Shown piece after piece: positions 47,359-55,229 of a stretch of 64,000 nt of DNA. The notes below the pieces were generated by a model that made no database searches, was not told where the DNA came from, and saw only the letters and a program-made list of their open reading frames with translations. The DNA lies in contig WOUQ01000006.1 in NCBI GenBank assembly GCA_009772925.1, positions 248,001-312,000 of the forward strand, read 5' to 3'. This stretch comes from a bacterium (GTDB lineage: Bacteria; Pseudomonadota; Gammaproteobacteria; Burkholderiales; Thiobacillaceae). The first letter of the stretch is position 1. Every line of letters begins with the position of its first letter. The position numbers and the translations under genes were made by a program.

Positions 47359-47609
47359 GGCTTGAACCTCCTGTCGGGAAAGGCGTTGTGCAGGGTCACG
47401 CCATCCGGCAGCGTGACCACGCGCAGATACCTGTCCAGTTCCGGAATGAAAATCCAGTGCCGAATGCGCCCATCCTCCGCCTGGATTTCACGCCGGATTG
47501 GCCGGGACAGCGCCGCTAGACACCATTCCAGCCGCAGGTAAGGGCGTTTCGCCAGCACGTCCTTGCGGAAATAGTCGGTCATGAGCGGGGTGGACTGCAT
47601 GGCCGCCAT
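47355..47609 (-). CDS. Small protein paired with DUF2283 (DUF4258-like)
   Basis: An 84-residue protein with RPYLRLEWCLAAL, IFIPELDRYLRVVTLPDGVTLHNAF, matching the small partners often found beside DUF2283 genes. Two starts are possible (47609, or 47582 giving MTDYFRKDVL); neither has a good ribosome site. The gene overlaps DUF2283 by four bases (ATGA). It may be the toxin half of a small pair; that is inference. Confidence 0.65.
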   Translation of the reverse strand: MAAMQSTPLMTDYFRKDVLAKRPYLRLEWCLAALSRPIRREIQAEDGRIRHWIFIPELDRYLRVVTLPDGVTLHNAFPDRRFKP

Positions 47610-48093
47610 CTAATCGGAAATGCGCAACGGCCACAAGCGCCTGCCGGACTCACCATGATCCGGCTCATTCCGGTGCGCCAGGTCATGCGGCGAAGAGCCC
47701 GGTTTAACGTGAAAGTCGCGTGAGCGACTCTCGAAGCTCCCCTCTCCCGCAGGCGGGAGAGGGGTTGGGGGTGAGGGAAACGGGCATGGCGAACGACTTT
47801 CATCATTCGGGACGGACTCGATCCATGCCCGTTAGCGTGTCGCGCAAGCCCTCCCGGGAACTATTTTTCGCGGGCGTGAAGCAGTGTGTAGCAGCCCCGC
47901 AACAACACTCTTGAGAAATTACTTGAAAAGCAATTCCGGATTTGCTCGTCCAATTGGAAGTTCAGCAGAATGCCCTCCAACTTCTCGCGCGAGAGGTTTT
48001 TTAGGCCCCCTTCCCATACCGGGGAGGGCGGAGGCGGGGAAACCGGCCACCGCAGCAGGGCGTGAGTTTCATCAACCTGATAGGAGTATGAAT
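47610..48093. other. Porin upstream region, no gene
   Basis: About 480 bases hold one hairpin repeat (copy f) and the porin leader. The last 60 bases before the ATG contain GAGGGCGGAGGCGGGG and the AGGAG ribosome site. I see no clear sigma70 promoter, small RNA or open frame of note. Confidence 0.5.
47738..47778. repeat. CCCTCTCCCGC hairpin repeat, copy f
   Basis: CCCCTCTCCCGC-AG-GCGGGAGAGGGG, then TTGGGGGTGAGGG, with the shared flank GCGACTCTCGAAGC. Nearly the full consensus of this repeat family. Confidence 0.88.
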
Positions 48094-49197
48094 ATGAAGA
48101 AGTCTCTGATCGCTCTGGCCGTGGCTGGTTCTTTTGCCGCCCCCGCCGCTTTCGCCGCGACCGCCAACGTCGATGTCTACGGCATCATGAACATTGCTGT
48201 TGAAGACAAGAGCAGCCGCAAGGTCAATAACGCTACTGAATCGGGTAATGGCCTGGCCGTGCAGGACAACTATTCCCGCATCGGCTTCAAGGGTTCCGAG
48301 GATCTGGGCGGCGGCCTGAAGGCCCTGTGGCAGATCGAGTCCCAACTGTCTTCCGGCCCCAGCGCCACGAACAATGTTGATGGTGTGACTGGCAACTCCA
48401 TTGCTACCCGCAACACCTTCATCGGTCTGTCCGGTGGTTTCGGTACCGTGCTGGCCGGTCGTCACGACACCCCCTACAAGATCGCCACCCTCAAGTACGA
48501 CATCTTCGGCGACACCCTGGCCGACTACAACCTGGGTCGTCTGGACGGCGTCAGCCTGATCGACGGCACCCACGATCATCGCAGCCCGGATGCCATCGCC
48601 TACATCTCCCCCAACTGGTCCGGCTTCACCGTGGCGGCCGCGTTGGTCTCCACCAACCAGAACGGTAACCTGGATGCCGACCAGCAGATGGACGCCTACT
48701 CCTTGGCCCTGATGTACGCCAACGGCCCCCTGACCGTCGACGCGGGCTACCAGGATGTGGATCAGATCAATAGCAAGGCCTGGAAGATCGGTGTCGGCTA
48801 CACCTTCGGCGACCTGAAGCTGGGCTTTGTGTATGAAGACGTTACCGACCGTTCAACCTGCGTGGGCACCGATACGGACGCTGCGTGTGCGGGTTCTGTG
48901 AACAACGTGTCGGCTGGCAAGGGTAGCGGTCTGGATCGCGACAGCTGGCTGGTGAACGCCGCCTACAACATGGGCGCCATCACCCTGAAGGCCCTGTACG
49001 GCCAGGCCGATGTCGATGTGCGGAACGCTGCTGGTACTGGCAAGACCACCCAGGATCAGGACATGTGGGCCATCGGCGCCGACTACGCCCTGTCCAAGCG
49101 CACCACCGCCTACGTCGTCTACGGCGACGCCGATAATGATGAAGCCAACGGCAGCGACCAGTCCGGCTGGACCATCGGTATGCGTCACAGCTTCTAA
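48094..49197 (+). CDS. Outer-membrane porin, Porin_4 type
   Basis: A 367-residue general porin of the betaproteobacterial (OmpC/Omp32-like) group: signal MKKSLIALAVAGSFAAPAAFA, repeated aromatic/Gly beta-strands, a NVDVYGIMNIAVED start and a C-terminal Phe (IGMRHSF), as needed for outer-membrane assembly. The start at 48094 has AGGAG seven bases upstream. Codon use is visibly biased to highly expressed codons. A good terminator follows. Confidence 0.93.
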   Translation: MKKSLIALAVAGSFAAPAAFAATANVDVYGIMNIAVEDKSSRKVNNATESGNGLAVQDNYSRIGFKGSEDLGGGLKALWQIESQLSSGPSATNNVDGVTGNSIATRNTFIGLSGGFGTVLAGRHDTPYKIATLKYDIFGDTLADYNLGRLDGVSLIDGTHDHRSPDAIAYISPNWSGFTVAAALVSTNQNGNLDADQQMDAYSLALMYANGPLTVDAGYQDVDQINSKAWKIGVGYTFGDLKLGFVYEDVTDRSTCVGTDTDAACAGSVNNVSAGKGSGLDRDSWLVNAAYNMGAITLKALYGQADVDVRNAAGTGKTTQDQDMWAIGADYALSKRTTAYVVYGDADNDEANGSDQSGWTIGMRHSF

Positions 49198-49227
49198 TCC
49201 GGCTACCTGAGCGGATTCGCAGCAGAA

Positions 49228-49256
49228 ACGGGCGCGGGAAACCGCGCCCGTTTTGT
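49228..49256 (+). terminator. Rho-independent terminator of porin gene
   Basis: ACGGGCGCGG-GAAA-CCGCGCCCGT followed by TTTGTTTT, 30 bases past the porin stop. Confidence 0.93.
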
Positions 49257-49314
49257 TTTCCATGCCACGGACTGTTATCCTGCAATACATGTATAACGTG
49301 ACCGGGAGCCTCTC

Positions 49315-49521
49315 ATGCTGGCCATTCGCCTGCCTGAATCCATCGAGCATCGCCTGAACACGCTGGCGCGCGAGACGGGGCGCGCGAAGTCCACCCTGGC
49401 GCGGGAAGCGATTCTGGAATACATCGATGATCTGGAAGACTATTACCTGGCCGAGGCACGGGCGCGCCTGAACCGCAAGGCCATTCCCCTGGACGAGGTG
49501 GAGCGCGAGCTTGGCCTTTGA
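49315..49521 (+). CDS. Ribbon-helix-helix antitoxin (CopG-like)
   Basis: A 68-residue antitoxin: MLAIRLPESIEHRLNTLARETGR (RHH strand and helices), then an acidic tail. It overlaps the toxin gene by 11 bases and is its transcriptional repressor and neutraliser by family role. Strong ribosome site GGGAGC. Confidence 0.85.
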   Translation: MLAIRLPESIEHRLNTLARETGRAKSTLAREAILEYIDDLEDYYLAEARARLNRKAIPLDEVERELGL

Positions 49522-49786
49522 GATCGAATTCGATCCCGAGGCGGTGAAGGATCTGAAAAAGCTGGATCGACCCGTCCAGCAACGCCTGCTCGCTTTCCTG
49601 CGGCAGCGGGTGGGCAGCCTGGATAATCCCAGGGAAATCGGCGAGCCGCTTGCCGGGGCCAAACTGGGGCATTACTGGAAATACCGCGTCGGCGACTGGC
49701 GCATCATCTGCGATATCCAGGACCGCCGCATCGTCGTCCGCGTGCTGCGGGTGGGTAACCGACGGGAAATCTATCGACAGGCTTGA
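49511..49786 (+). CDS. RelE/ParE-type toxin
   Basis: A 91-residue RelE/ParE-fold toxin with KYRVGDWRIICDIQDRRIVVRVLRVGNRREIY, a typical family C terminus. The start is a TTG inside the end of the antitoxin gene. Type II TA pair with the gene before. Whether it is an RNase (RelE) or gyrase poison (ParE) cannot be read from sequence. Confidence 0.85.
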   Translation: MAFEIEFDPEAVKDLKKLDRPVQQRLLAFLRQRVGSLDNPREIGEPLAGAKLGHYWKYRVGDWRIICDIQDRRIVVRVLRVGNRREIYRQA

Positions 49787-49798
49787 GTCCGTCGCCAC

Positions 49799-50103
49799 TA
49801 TAACTTTCGCCATATTTTCAATTACTTACGCTTCCGCTACATTGCCTCCGCGCCACTCCCGGCGCAAACCAACATTCAGGAGGCAATATGCAGAAGTGGT
49901 TCGGAGGTTTGCTGGCGGGTCTGCTGTTCAGCCTTTCCGCCTGGGCGGCGGTGGATATCAACAGCGCCACCCAGTCGGAACTGGAAGCGGTGAAGGGCAT
50001 CGGCCCGGCGAAGGCGAAGGCGATCGTCGAGCACCGGCAGAAGAGCGGTCCTTTCAAGAGCGTCGATGACCTGACGGCGGTAAGGCGGCGGCGAAGAAAT
50101 AGC
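49799..50103. repeat. Direct repeat A of a segmental duplication (with comEA-like gene 1)
   Basis: The stretch from TATAACTTT through the comEA-like gene is closely similar to 51072-51364 in order and content: the AT-rich promoter patch (CATATTTTCAAT, ACTTACGCTTCCGCTACATTGCC), the ribosome site CAGGAGGCAA, and the coding region. The two copies are about 1.27 kb apart and flank a TA pair. Confidence 0.9.
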
Positions 50104-50151
50104 CAATTTGCTCCCCGGAGTGACGGTCGCCAGAGTCCGTTTTGTTTTTGA
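49888..50151 (+). CDS. ComEA-like helix-hairpin-helix protein, copy 1 (frameshifted tail)
   Basis: Exported 87-residue protein: signal peptide (WFGGLLAGLLFSLSAWA), then an HhH DNA-binding motif (DINSATQSELEAVKGIGPAKAKAIVEHRQKSGPF) as in ComEA. Copy 2 ends DDLPAAKK; this copy would end DDLTAVKAAAKK if one base were added after GCGGT at about 50082, stopping at TAG near 50101. As it stands the frame shifts into RRRRRNSQFAPRSDGRQ and runs 48 bases further. The HhH core is untouched, so partial function is possible. Confidence 0.8.
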   Translation: MQKWFGGLLAGLLFSLSAWAAVDINSATQSELEAVKGIGPAKAKAIVEHRQKSGPFKSVDDLTAVRRRRRNSQFAPRSDGRQSPFCF

Positions 50152-50413
50152 TCCTGGTTAGTTAGAAAGCGTGGAACACCAGCAAATCCGCCCACGGGCC
50201 ATGGCGATTGTCGAAGACACCTGCCCTGGCTTTGGCGTTACCCTTGCGCTACTTCGAGAACCTGGGAGTACCGAGCCTTGCCGCACGGTAAGAATTCAAT
50301 CCATCGAACCGCCGGATACGTGACCCGTTCGTCCGGTGGTGTGGGAGGGAGGGGCCGTGAGGCTTCTTCCTATCCCGATTTGGCGTCGGGAGATGCCGTT
50401 CTTCTACCTGACT

Positions 50414-50710
50414 TTAGCGCGTGCGCCAGTATCCAGGGCTGCGGCGTTGGTGCGCGACAGCGAGCACTGTCACCAAGTCGCCCTGAATCTCGTATAAGAC
50501 CATATAAGGAAAGTGCCGAAGAACATGGTGCCTGATCGCATCCTCGTCTTCAGGCCACGTGAGGGCATCTGCACCAAGCCGATCAATTGCGTCGAGGGTC
50601 TCTGATCGAAAAGCTTCGGCCGCAATGGGGCTACGCTCGAAGTACCACAGGAACGCCTCTCTGATTTCTGCCTCTGCCTCAGGCAGAATCTCGATGGCAA
50701 ACCGGGTCAC
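50414..50710 (-). CDS. RelE/ParE-type toxin
   Basis: A 98-residue ParE/RelE-superfamily toxin: FAIEILPEAEAEIREAFLWYFERSP, then HVLRHFPYMVLYEI and VTVLAVAHQRRSPGYW. The start is a GTG overlapping the antitoxin stop (GTGA). Flanked by the comEA duplication. Confidence 0.8.
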   Translation of the reverse strand: MTRFAIEILPEAEAEIREAFLWYFERSPIAAEAFRSETLDAIDRLGADALTWPEDEDAIRHHVLRHFPYMVLYEIQGDLVTVLAVAHQRRSPGYWRTR

Positions 50711-50931
50711 AGAGCAATCAGTCGTGCCTTGGCGCCCGTCCAGGAGACGGCCTTGACAGTCCCCGCTCGCATAGCCGCTTGTCGCGCCCGTATCTCTTGC
50801 CGCCACGCTTCCGTAATCGAGCTATCGTCACTTCCTTCGAGGCTGTCAAGCAAGGCAACGGTCAGCGCCGAACGCTCGTCGGTAGGTAGTCCGAGAGCTT
50901 CGCCGAGAATGTGGTCTACGTGGGCATTCAT
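50707..50931 (-). CDS. Addiction-module antitoxin (PHD/RelB-like)
   Basis: A 74-residue acidic protein: MNAHVDHILGEALGLPTDERSALTVALLDSLEG, the pattern of the addiction-module component that pairs with ParE toxins, ending ARQAAMRAGTVKAVSWTGAKARLIAL. The ATG at 50931 is the likely start; it overlaps the toxin start by four bases. Confidence 0.8.
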   Translation of the reverse strand: MNAHVDHILGEALGLPTDERSALTVALLDSLEGSDDSSITEAWRQEIRARQAAMRAGTVKAVSWTGAKARLIAL

Positions 50932-51071
50932 GCGGAGAAGTCTAGCATTCCTGAGAAACAAAGCGTTAAAGGGTTTATGACGCGTGAGAGCGGATTCCGG
51001 CGCAACGGGAGCACCGATTCGGAGCAGGGTGCTACTGGAAACCAGGCCGGTGCGGGCTTGAGTAGAAAAAT

Positions 51072-51364
51072 TATAACTTTTGTCATATTTTCAATCACTT
51101 ACGCTTCCGCTACATTGCCTCCGCGCCAATTCGTGCGCATTCCAACCTACAGGAGGCAACATGAAGAAATGGTTCGGAGGTCTGCTGGCGGGTCTGCTGT
51201 TCAGCCTGTCCGCGTGGGCGGCGGTGGATATCAATACCGCCACCCAATCGGAACTGGAAGCGGTGAAGGGCATCGGCCCGGCGAAGGCGAAGGCGATCGT
51301 CGAGCACCGGCAGAAGAGCGGTCCTTTCAAGAGCGTCGATGACCTGCCGGCGGCGAAGAAGTAA
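51072..51364. repeat. Direct repeat B of the comEA duplication
   Basis: Second copy of the segment at 49799-50103: same AT-rich upstream patch, ribosome site and comEA-like gene; the coding part differs by only a few codons until the end. Confidence 0.9.
51161..51364 (+). CDS. ComEA-like helix-hairpin-helix protein, copy 2
   Basis: A 67-residue exported HhH protein (signal KKWFGGLLAGLLFSLSAWA, core DINTATQSELEAVKGIGPAKAKAIVEHRQKSGPFKSVDDLPAAKK). ComEA relatives bind incoming DNA in the periplasm during transformation; short ones like this are widespread and often of unknown role. This copy has the intact end. CAGGAGG precedes the ATG. Confidence 0.85.
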   Translation: MKKWFGGLLAGLLFSLSAWAAVDINTATQSELEAVKGIGPAKAKAIVEHRQKSGPFKSVDDLPAAKK

Positions 51365-51386
51365 CCGGCTCTTTTTCCTCCCGCGG

Positions 51387-51411
51387 ACGGGCGCCCGGTG
51401 CGCCCGTTTTT
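51387..51411 (+). terminator. Terminator after comEA-like copy 2
   Basis: ACGGGCGC-CCGGT-GCGCCCGT followed by TTTT, 23 bases past the stop. Confidence 0.88.
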
Positions 51412-51502
51412 CGCTGCGGGTCCAGCGCCTGTGCGGGCCGCTTCGTCTTGCCGGTGCCCCTTGCGGCCCGGTAGAATGCCGGCCATCCAAGTGGAGACCG
51501 CC

Positions 51503-51607
51503 ATGAATCTGTTCGACAAGACCAACCTGCCCATGACCATCGTCGTCGTGATGATCCTGTGGGCGTGGTTCAGCTTGTTTTCGGTGATTGTCGGCAGCCT
51601 GTTCTGA
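51503..51607 (+). CDS. Small membrane protein, 34 aa
   Basis: A 34-residue protein that is mostly one membrane helix (MTIVVVMILWAWFSLFSVIVGSL) with a short polar N terminus (MNLFDKTNLP). GTGGAGACC precedes the ATG. Too short to assign; conserved hydrophobic design makes it plausible. Confidence 0.5.
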   Translation: MNLFDKTNLPMTIVVVMILWAWFSLFSVIVGSLF

Positions 51608-51662
51608 GCTGTACCCGCCCGCGTAGCGTCGCGGGATGTGTTGACGAAGAACCCCCGTATTT

Positions 51663-51722
51663 GTAGGAGCGGCCTTGGCCGCGATGCGACCGGCGATGGA
51701 TCGCGGCCAAGGCCGCTCCTAC
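51663..51722. repeat. REP-like palindrome GTAGGAGCGGCCTTGGCCGCG, copy 2
   Basis: GTAGGAGCGGCCTTGGCCGCG and its inverse (TCGCGGCCAAGGCCGCTCCTAC) around a 17-base centre; same family as 43191-43260. Confidence 0.92.
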
Positions 51723-51773
51723 CGGGCTGGGTGCCGATGGGGTCTCAAGTATTATCGAGGCGAGGTCCGAGGC

Positions 51774-51803
51774 AAAAAAAGCCCCGCATTGCGGGGCTTT
51801 TTT
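51774..51803. terminator. Bidirectional terminator after rpoH
   Basis: AAAAAAA-GCCCCGC-ATT-GCGGGGC-TTTTTT: A-tract and T-tract on both sides; it serves rpoH (minus) and any plus-strand transcript. Confidence 0.92.
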
Positions 51804-51834
51804 ATCGGCGCGGGCAGGCTGCGATCCGCGCGGA

Positions 51835-52686
<852 letters not shown>

Positions 52687-52718
52687 GTCAATACCTCTCT
52701 GATTCAGTCAAGCAAAGT

Positions 52719-52745
52719 TTAGCACTCGCGCTGAGAGAGTGCTAA
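52719..52745. promoter_or_regulatory. CIRCE operator (HrcA site) for rpoH
   Basis: TTAGCACTC-N9-GAGTGCTAA, a perfect match to the CIRCE consensus, the binding site of the heat-shock repressor HrcA. It is centred about 46 bases upstream of the rpoH ATG, so HrcA probably represses rpoH, linking the two heat-shock circuits. CIRCE upstream of rpoH is a known betaproteobacterial arrangement. Confidence 0.95.
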
Positions 52746-52881
52746 TGGCTGCCGAGTTCCCGGCTTCACTTTGTGTTCTCAACTAAAAAAGTCGTAAACA
52801 AGTCAATGGAGTCGTAAACACTGCATCCAGAATCGAGTGTGGAATCTCTCCCAGTATTATGCCATTATTGAAAACATATGA

Positions 52882-52893
52882 TGCCAAATGGCA
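52882..52893. promoter_or_regulatory. Palindrome upstream of Xre-MbcA antitoxin gene
   Basis: TGCCA-AA-TGGCA is a 12-base palindrome 17 bases before the antitoxin ATG, with another TGCCA half-site about 22 bases upstream. Antitoxins of this group usually repress their own operon, so this is a candidate operator. Confidence 0.5.
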
Positions 52894-52910
52894 TGCACAG
52901 GAGCATCCAC

Positions 52911-53345
52911 ATGACCCTCGCCGTCTCTGCAGAAACACTACTCGGTGGCGAACAGGTTCTGCGTAGCCGCCCTCGTTCCCCGATGCAGTGGATTTCGGTC
53001 ATCCGACAAGGTATCCCGTCCGCGGCCGTGGACTCGCTCGTCAAGACCTTGCATGTCACACAATCCGAACTGGCTTCGGCGCTTGGAATTCCAGAGCGCA
53101 CTCTCGCACGACGCAAGAAGGAGGGGCAGTTTAATAGCGAGGAATCGGCCAAGCTGGTTCGACTCGCTCGTGTGGTGGGGCGGGCGGAAGAGGTCTTCGA
53201 AGACATGGGGGCAGCACTGGACTGGTTGAAATCGAATAACGCGGCCTTATCGGGCGTCCCGCCCCTGTCGTTGCTCGATACCGATATCGGCGCGGAAGCC
53301 GTGCTGGACACCCTGGGTCGCATAGAGCACGGCGTATTCGCCTGA
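52911..53345 (+). CDS. Xre/MbcA/ParS-type antitoxin (DUF2384)
   Basis: A 144-residue antitoxin: an N-terminal helix-turn-helix region (LHVTQSELASALGIPERTLARRKKEGQF) and a C-terminal MbcA/ParS toxin-binding domain (LARVVGRAEEVFEDMGAALDWLKSNNAALSG, LLDTDIGAEAVLDTLGRIEHGVFA). It overlaps the RES toxin gene (TGATG). Ribosome site CAGGAG. First cargo gene of the mobile element. Confidence 0.9.
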   Translation: MTLAVSAETLLGGEQVLRSRPRSPMQWISVIRQGIPSAAVDSLVKTLHVTQSELASALGIPERTLARRKKEGQFNSEESAKLVRLARVVGRAEEVFEDMGAALDWLKSNNAALSGVPPLSLLDTDIGAEAVLDTLGRIEHGVFA

Positions 53346-53806
53346 TGCGCACGGTCTGGCGCTTGGTCACGTCCAGGTTCGCGCTGGATGCGTTCACCGG
53401 TGATGGGGCCAGGCTCTATGGAGGTCGTTGGAACCACAAAGGCGTTCCCATGGTTTACACCGCAGGCAGCCAATCGCTGGCCATGCTTGAGATGCTGGTG
53501 CAGGACGAGCCGCTTCGAGCCCGGTACGTCATGATCCCGGCGGTCCTGCCGACCCACCTAAGAATTGAACGGGTCACTCCCGAGCAACTTCCCGACAATT
53601 GGCGCGATACCGCCGCAAGGCAGGACTTGCAGGTTCTAGGTAGCGAATGGTCCCGACGCCAGTCCAGTCCTGTTCTGGCGGTGCCGAGCGCCGTGATTCC
53701 GTCAGAAACCAACTACTTGCTGAACCCTCTGCATCCGGCCTTCTCACGAATTGAGATCGGTGAACCGCAAGATTTCGTCACGGACCTGAGACTGCTTCGA
53801 CCCTGA
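53345..53806 (+). CDS. RES-domain toxin (NAD-degrading type)
   Basis: A 153-residue RES-domain protein: VWRLVTSRFALDAFTGDGARLYGGRWN, GVPMVYTAGSQSLAMLEMLV, and NYLLNPLHPAFSRIEI. RES toxins of the Xre/RES systems deplete NAD+ in the cell; the conserved Arg, Tyr and Ser/Glu pattern of the family (RLYGGRWN, VYTA.S..LA.LE) is seen. Start codon overlaps the antitoxin stop (TGATG), which favours coupled translation. Confidence 0.9.
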   Translation: MRTVWRLVTSRFALDAFTGDGARLYGGRWNHKGVPMVYTAGSQSLAMLEMLVQDEPLRARYVMIPAVLPTHLRIERVTPEQLPDNWRDTAARQDLQVLGSEWSRRQSSPVLAVPSAVIPSETNYLLNPLHPAFSRIEIGEPQDFVTDLRLLRP

Positions 53807-53808
53807 TC

Positions 53809-53868
53809 GACAGCCAAGCGGCCCATACGAACTGCGGGCACGGTTCGATAACGTGGCAGCTTCTTGCC
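53809..53868 (-). pseudogene. Fragment of a GNAT toxin gene
   Basis: These 60 bases align without gaps to 56998-57057, inside the complete GNAT toxin gene downstream of the mobile element, with about 9 mismatches. It would encode part of the RMGRLAVDQ region on the minus strand. No start or stop of the GNAT frame survives; it is a relic joined directly to the next open frame. Confidence 0.8.
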
Positions 53869-53901
53869 AGGCTACTGCTACAAGAAGGCCGGCAAGAGGC
53901 C

Positions 53902-54213
53902 ATGGATCTGGCCGACAGCCTATCTGGCGAGCTGGAGGAAGCCCGTACCCGGATCGCCAGCCTGGAAGTGGCGGAGTCCACCGCCCGCGCCTCCCTGCTG
54001 GAGATGGGCCAGCGCCTGGCTACCGCCAAGGCACGCGCCGCCGCCCTCGACGCACAAGTCCAGACGCTTGCCACGGAGCGCGATCAGGCCCGCGAGGAGG
54101 CCACCGGCGCACGGGAACAGGCAGCCATGGCGCGCGGCAAGGTGGAGGCCCTGGAAGCTCAGCTGTCAGCGTTGATGGCGAGGGTGGGCGGAGGCGACTC
54201 AGCTGTGTCGTAG
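53902..54213 (+). CDS. Coiled-coil protein fragment (KfrA-like C-terminal part)
   Basis: A 103-residue Ala/Glu/Arg-rich helical protein (MDLADSLSGELEEARTRIASLEVAEST...LEAQLSALMARVGG), like the coiled-coil half of plasmid KfrA-type DNA-binding proteins. The N-terminal DNA-binding part that such proteins have is missing; directly upstream is the GNAT relic. Probably a 3' remnant expressed, if at all, from the RES operon. No good ribosome site. Confidence 0.5.
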   Translation: MDLADSLSGELEEARTRIASLEVAESTARASLLEMGQRLATAKARAAALDAQVQTLATERDQAREEATGAREQAAMARGKVEALEAQLSALMARVGGGDSAVS

Positions 54214-54287
54214 AGACGTATGTTGATACATGGAAGCCTGCCGCCTATACTGCATTCGTATCTACATTTGTTTCTACGGGAGCTGTC

Positions 54288-54530
54288 ATGGCGCTTCAAC
54301 TCGTTAAAAAATGGGGCAACAGCCCCGCCGTTCGCTTGCCGGCTGCGGTCATGGAAGCGGCGCAACTGTCGCTTGAGCAAGTCGTCGAGGTTCGTGCCGA
54401 GAACGGTCGGATCGTCATTGAGCCTGCAGCCCCTGCCTATCAGCTGGATGACTTGTTGGCCGGGATCACCGCCGAGAATCTGCACGGTGAGCAGGACTTC
54501 GGATTGGCCGAAGGTAAGGAATGGCTCTGA
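54288..54530 (+). CDS. mazE: MazE-like antitoxin
   Basis: An 80-residue AbrB-fold antitoxin (LQLVKKWGNSPAVRLPAAVMEAAQLSLEQVVEVRAENGRIVIEP) with an acidic C-terminal tail (LLAGITAENLHGEQDFGLAEGKEW) that would block MazF. It binds its own promoter by family role. An upstream AT-rich stretch (CATTCGTATCTACATTTGTTTC) likely holds the promoter. Stop overlaps the toxin start (TGATG). Confidence 0.88.
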   Translation: MALQLVKKWGNSPAVRLPAAVMEAAQLSLEQVVEVRAENGRIVIEPAAPAYQLDDLLAGITAENLHGEQDFGLAEGKEWL

Positions 54531-54868
54531 TGGCGATCTACGTCCCGGATGAAGGCGACCTCGTCTGGTTGAATTTCACCGCTCAAAGCGGGCACGAGCA
54601 GGCCGGTAGGAGACCGGCTGTCGTGTTGAGTCCGAAGGCTTACAACCTGCGCTCGGGACTGATCGTGTGCGTGCCGATCACCAACCAGATCAAGGGCTAC
54701 CCTTTCGAGGTCGTGCTTAGTGGAAGCGGCGCCACCGGCGCGGCCCTGTCTGACCAAGTCAAAAGTCTCGACTGGAAATCCCGCCAGGCCGAGCACAAGG
54801 GGTCGGCTACACCTGCAGAACTTGCCGAGATCATGGCCAAGATCAAGGCGCTGCTCAGGCTATCCTGA
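54530..54868 (+). CDS. mazF: MazF-like mRNA interferase toxin
   Basis: A 112-residue MazF/PemK toxin: YVPDEGDLVWLNFTAQSGHEQAGRRPAVVLSPKAYN, VCVPITNQIKGYPFEVVL, and ALSDQVKSLDWKSRQAEHKG, a close match to E. coli MazF. It cuts mRNA at short sites by family role. The start at 54530 overlaps the MazE stop; an ATG at 54521 would add three residues. Confidence 0.9.
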   Translation: MAIYVPDEGDLVWLNFTAQSGHEQAGRRPAVVLSPKAYNLRSGLIVCVPITNQIKGYPFEVVLSGSGATGAALSDQVKSLDWKSRQAEHKGSATPAELAEIMAKIKALLRLS

Positions 54869-55229
54869 TCGGGTCGGATTGAGGTAACAACCAGCCAGTG
54901 TCGGAGGCCGCCTCCTGGAGTAGGCGGGGCAGGGAATTATTGCCAATTATGGAGGCGGAACATAATTATGGCGTCACCACTGTCGGCACCTCCCTCGCCG
55001 GCATTTCCCCTCAGGCGCGGTGGCCGCCTTCGCAACCGACCGGTACAGCGTCGAGTCGAGATCGAAATGAATCCGGACACGTCCTGCGCCTATGGTTGGC
55101 TGCTTCGCCTGACGGGGAAGGGGGCAGCACACGAAACGGATAATTCGTACGCCAAGCCTCGTTGAATGATTCAATTTCAATCACTATTATTACTGCAGCA
55201 TCAGGTTGCATCAGAAAGGATCGTTCCCG
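54869..55229. other. Gap inside the mobile element, no gene
   Basis: 361 bases without a convincing gene. AAT-rich words (AATTATTGCCAATTATGG, AACATAATTATGG) suggest a promoter for the downstream genes; several open frames in all directions look like noise. No repeat of the transposon ends is found here. Confidence 0.45.

Noticed and set aside
50171-50323. Short plus-strand frame of about 50 codons after comEA copy 1
   Set aside because: A GTG-started frame exists but has no ribosome site or recognisable motif; not reported as a gene.
54974-55180. Minus-strand frame of 68 codons in the gap after mazF
   Set aside because: No ribosome site, atypical Cys/Arg-rich composition and no family; likely noise.
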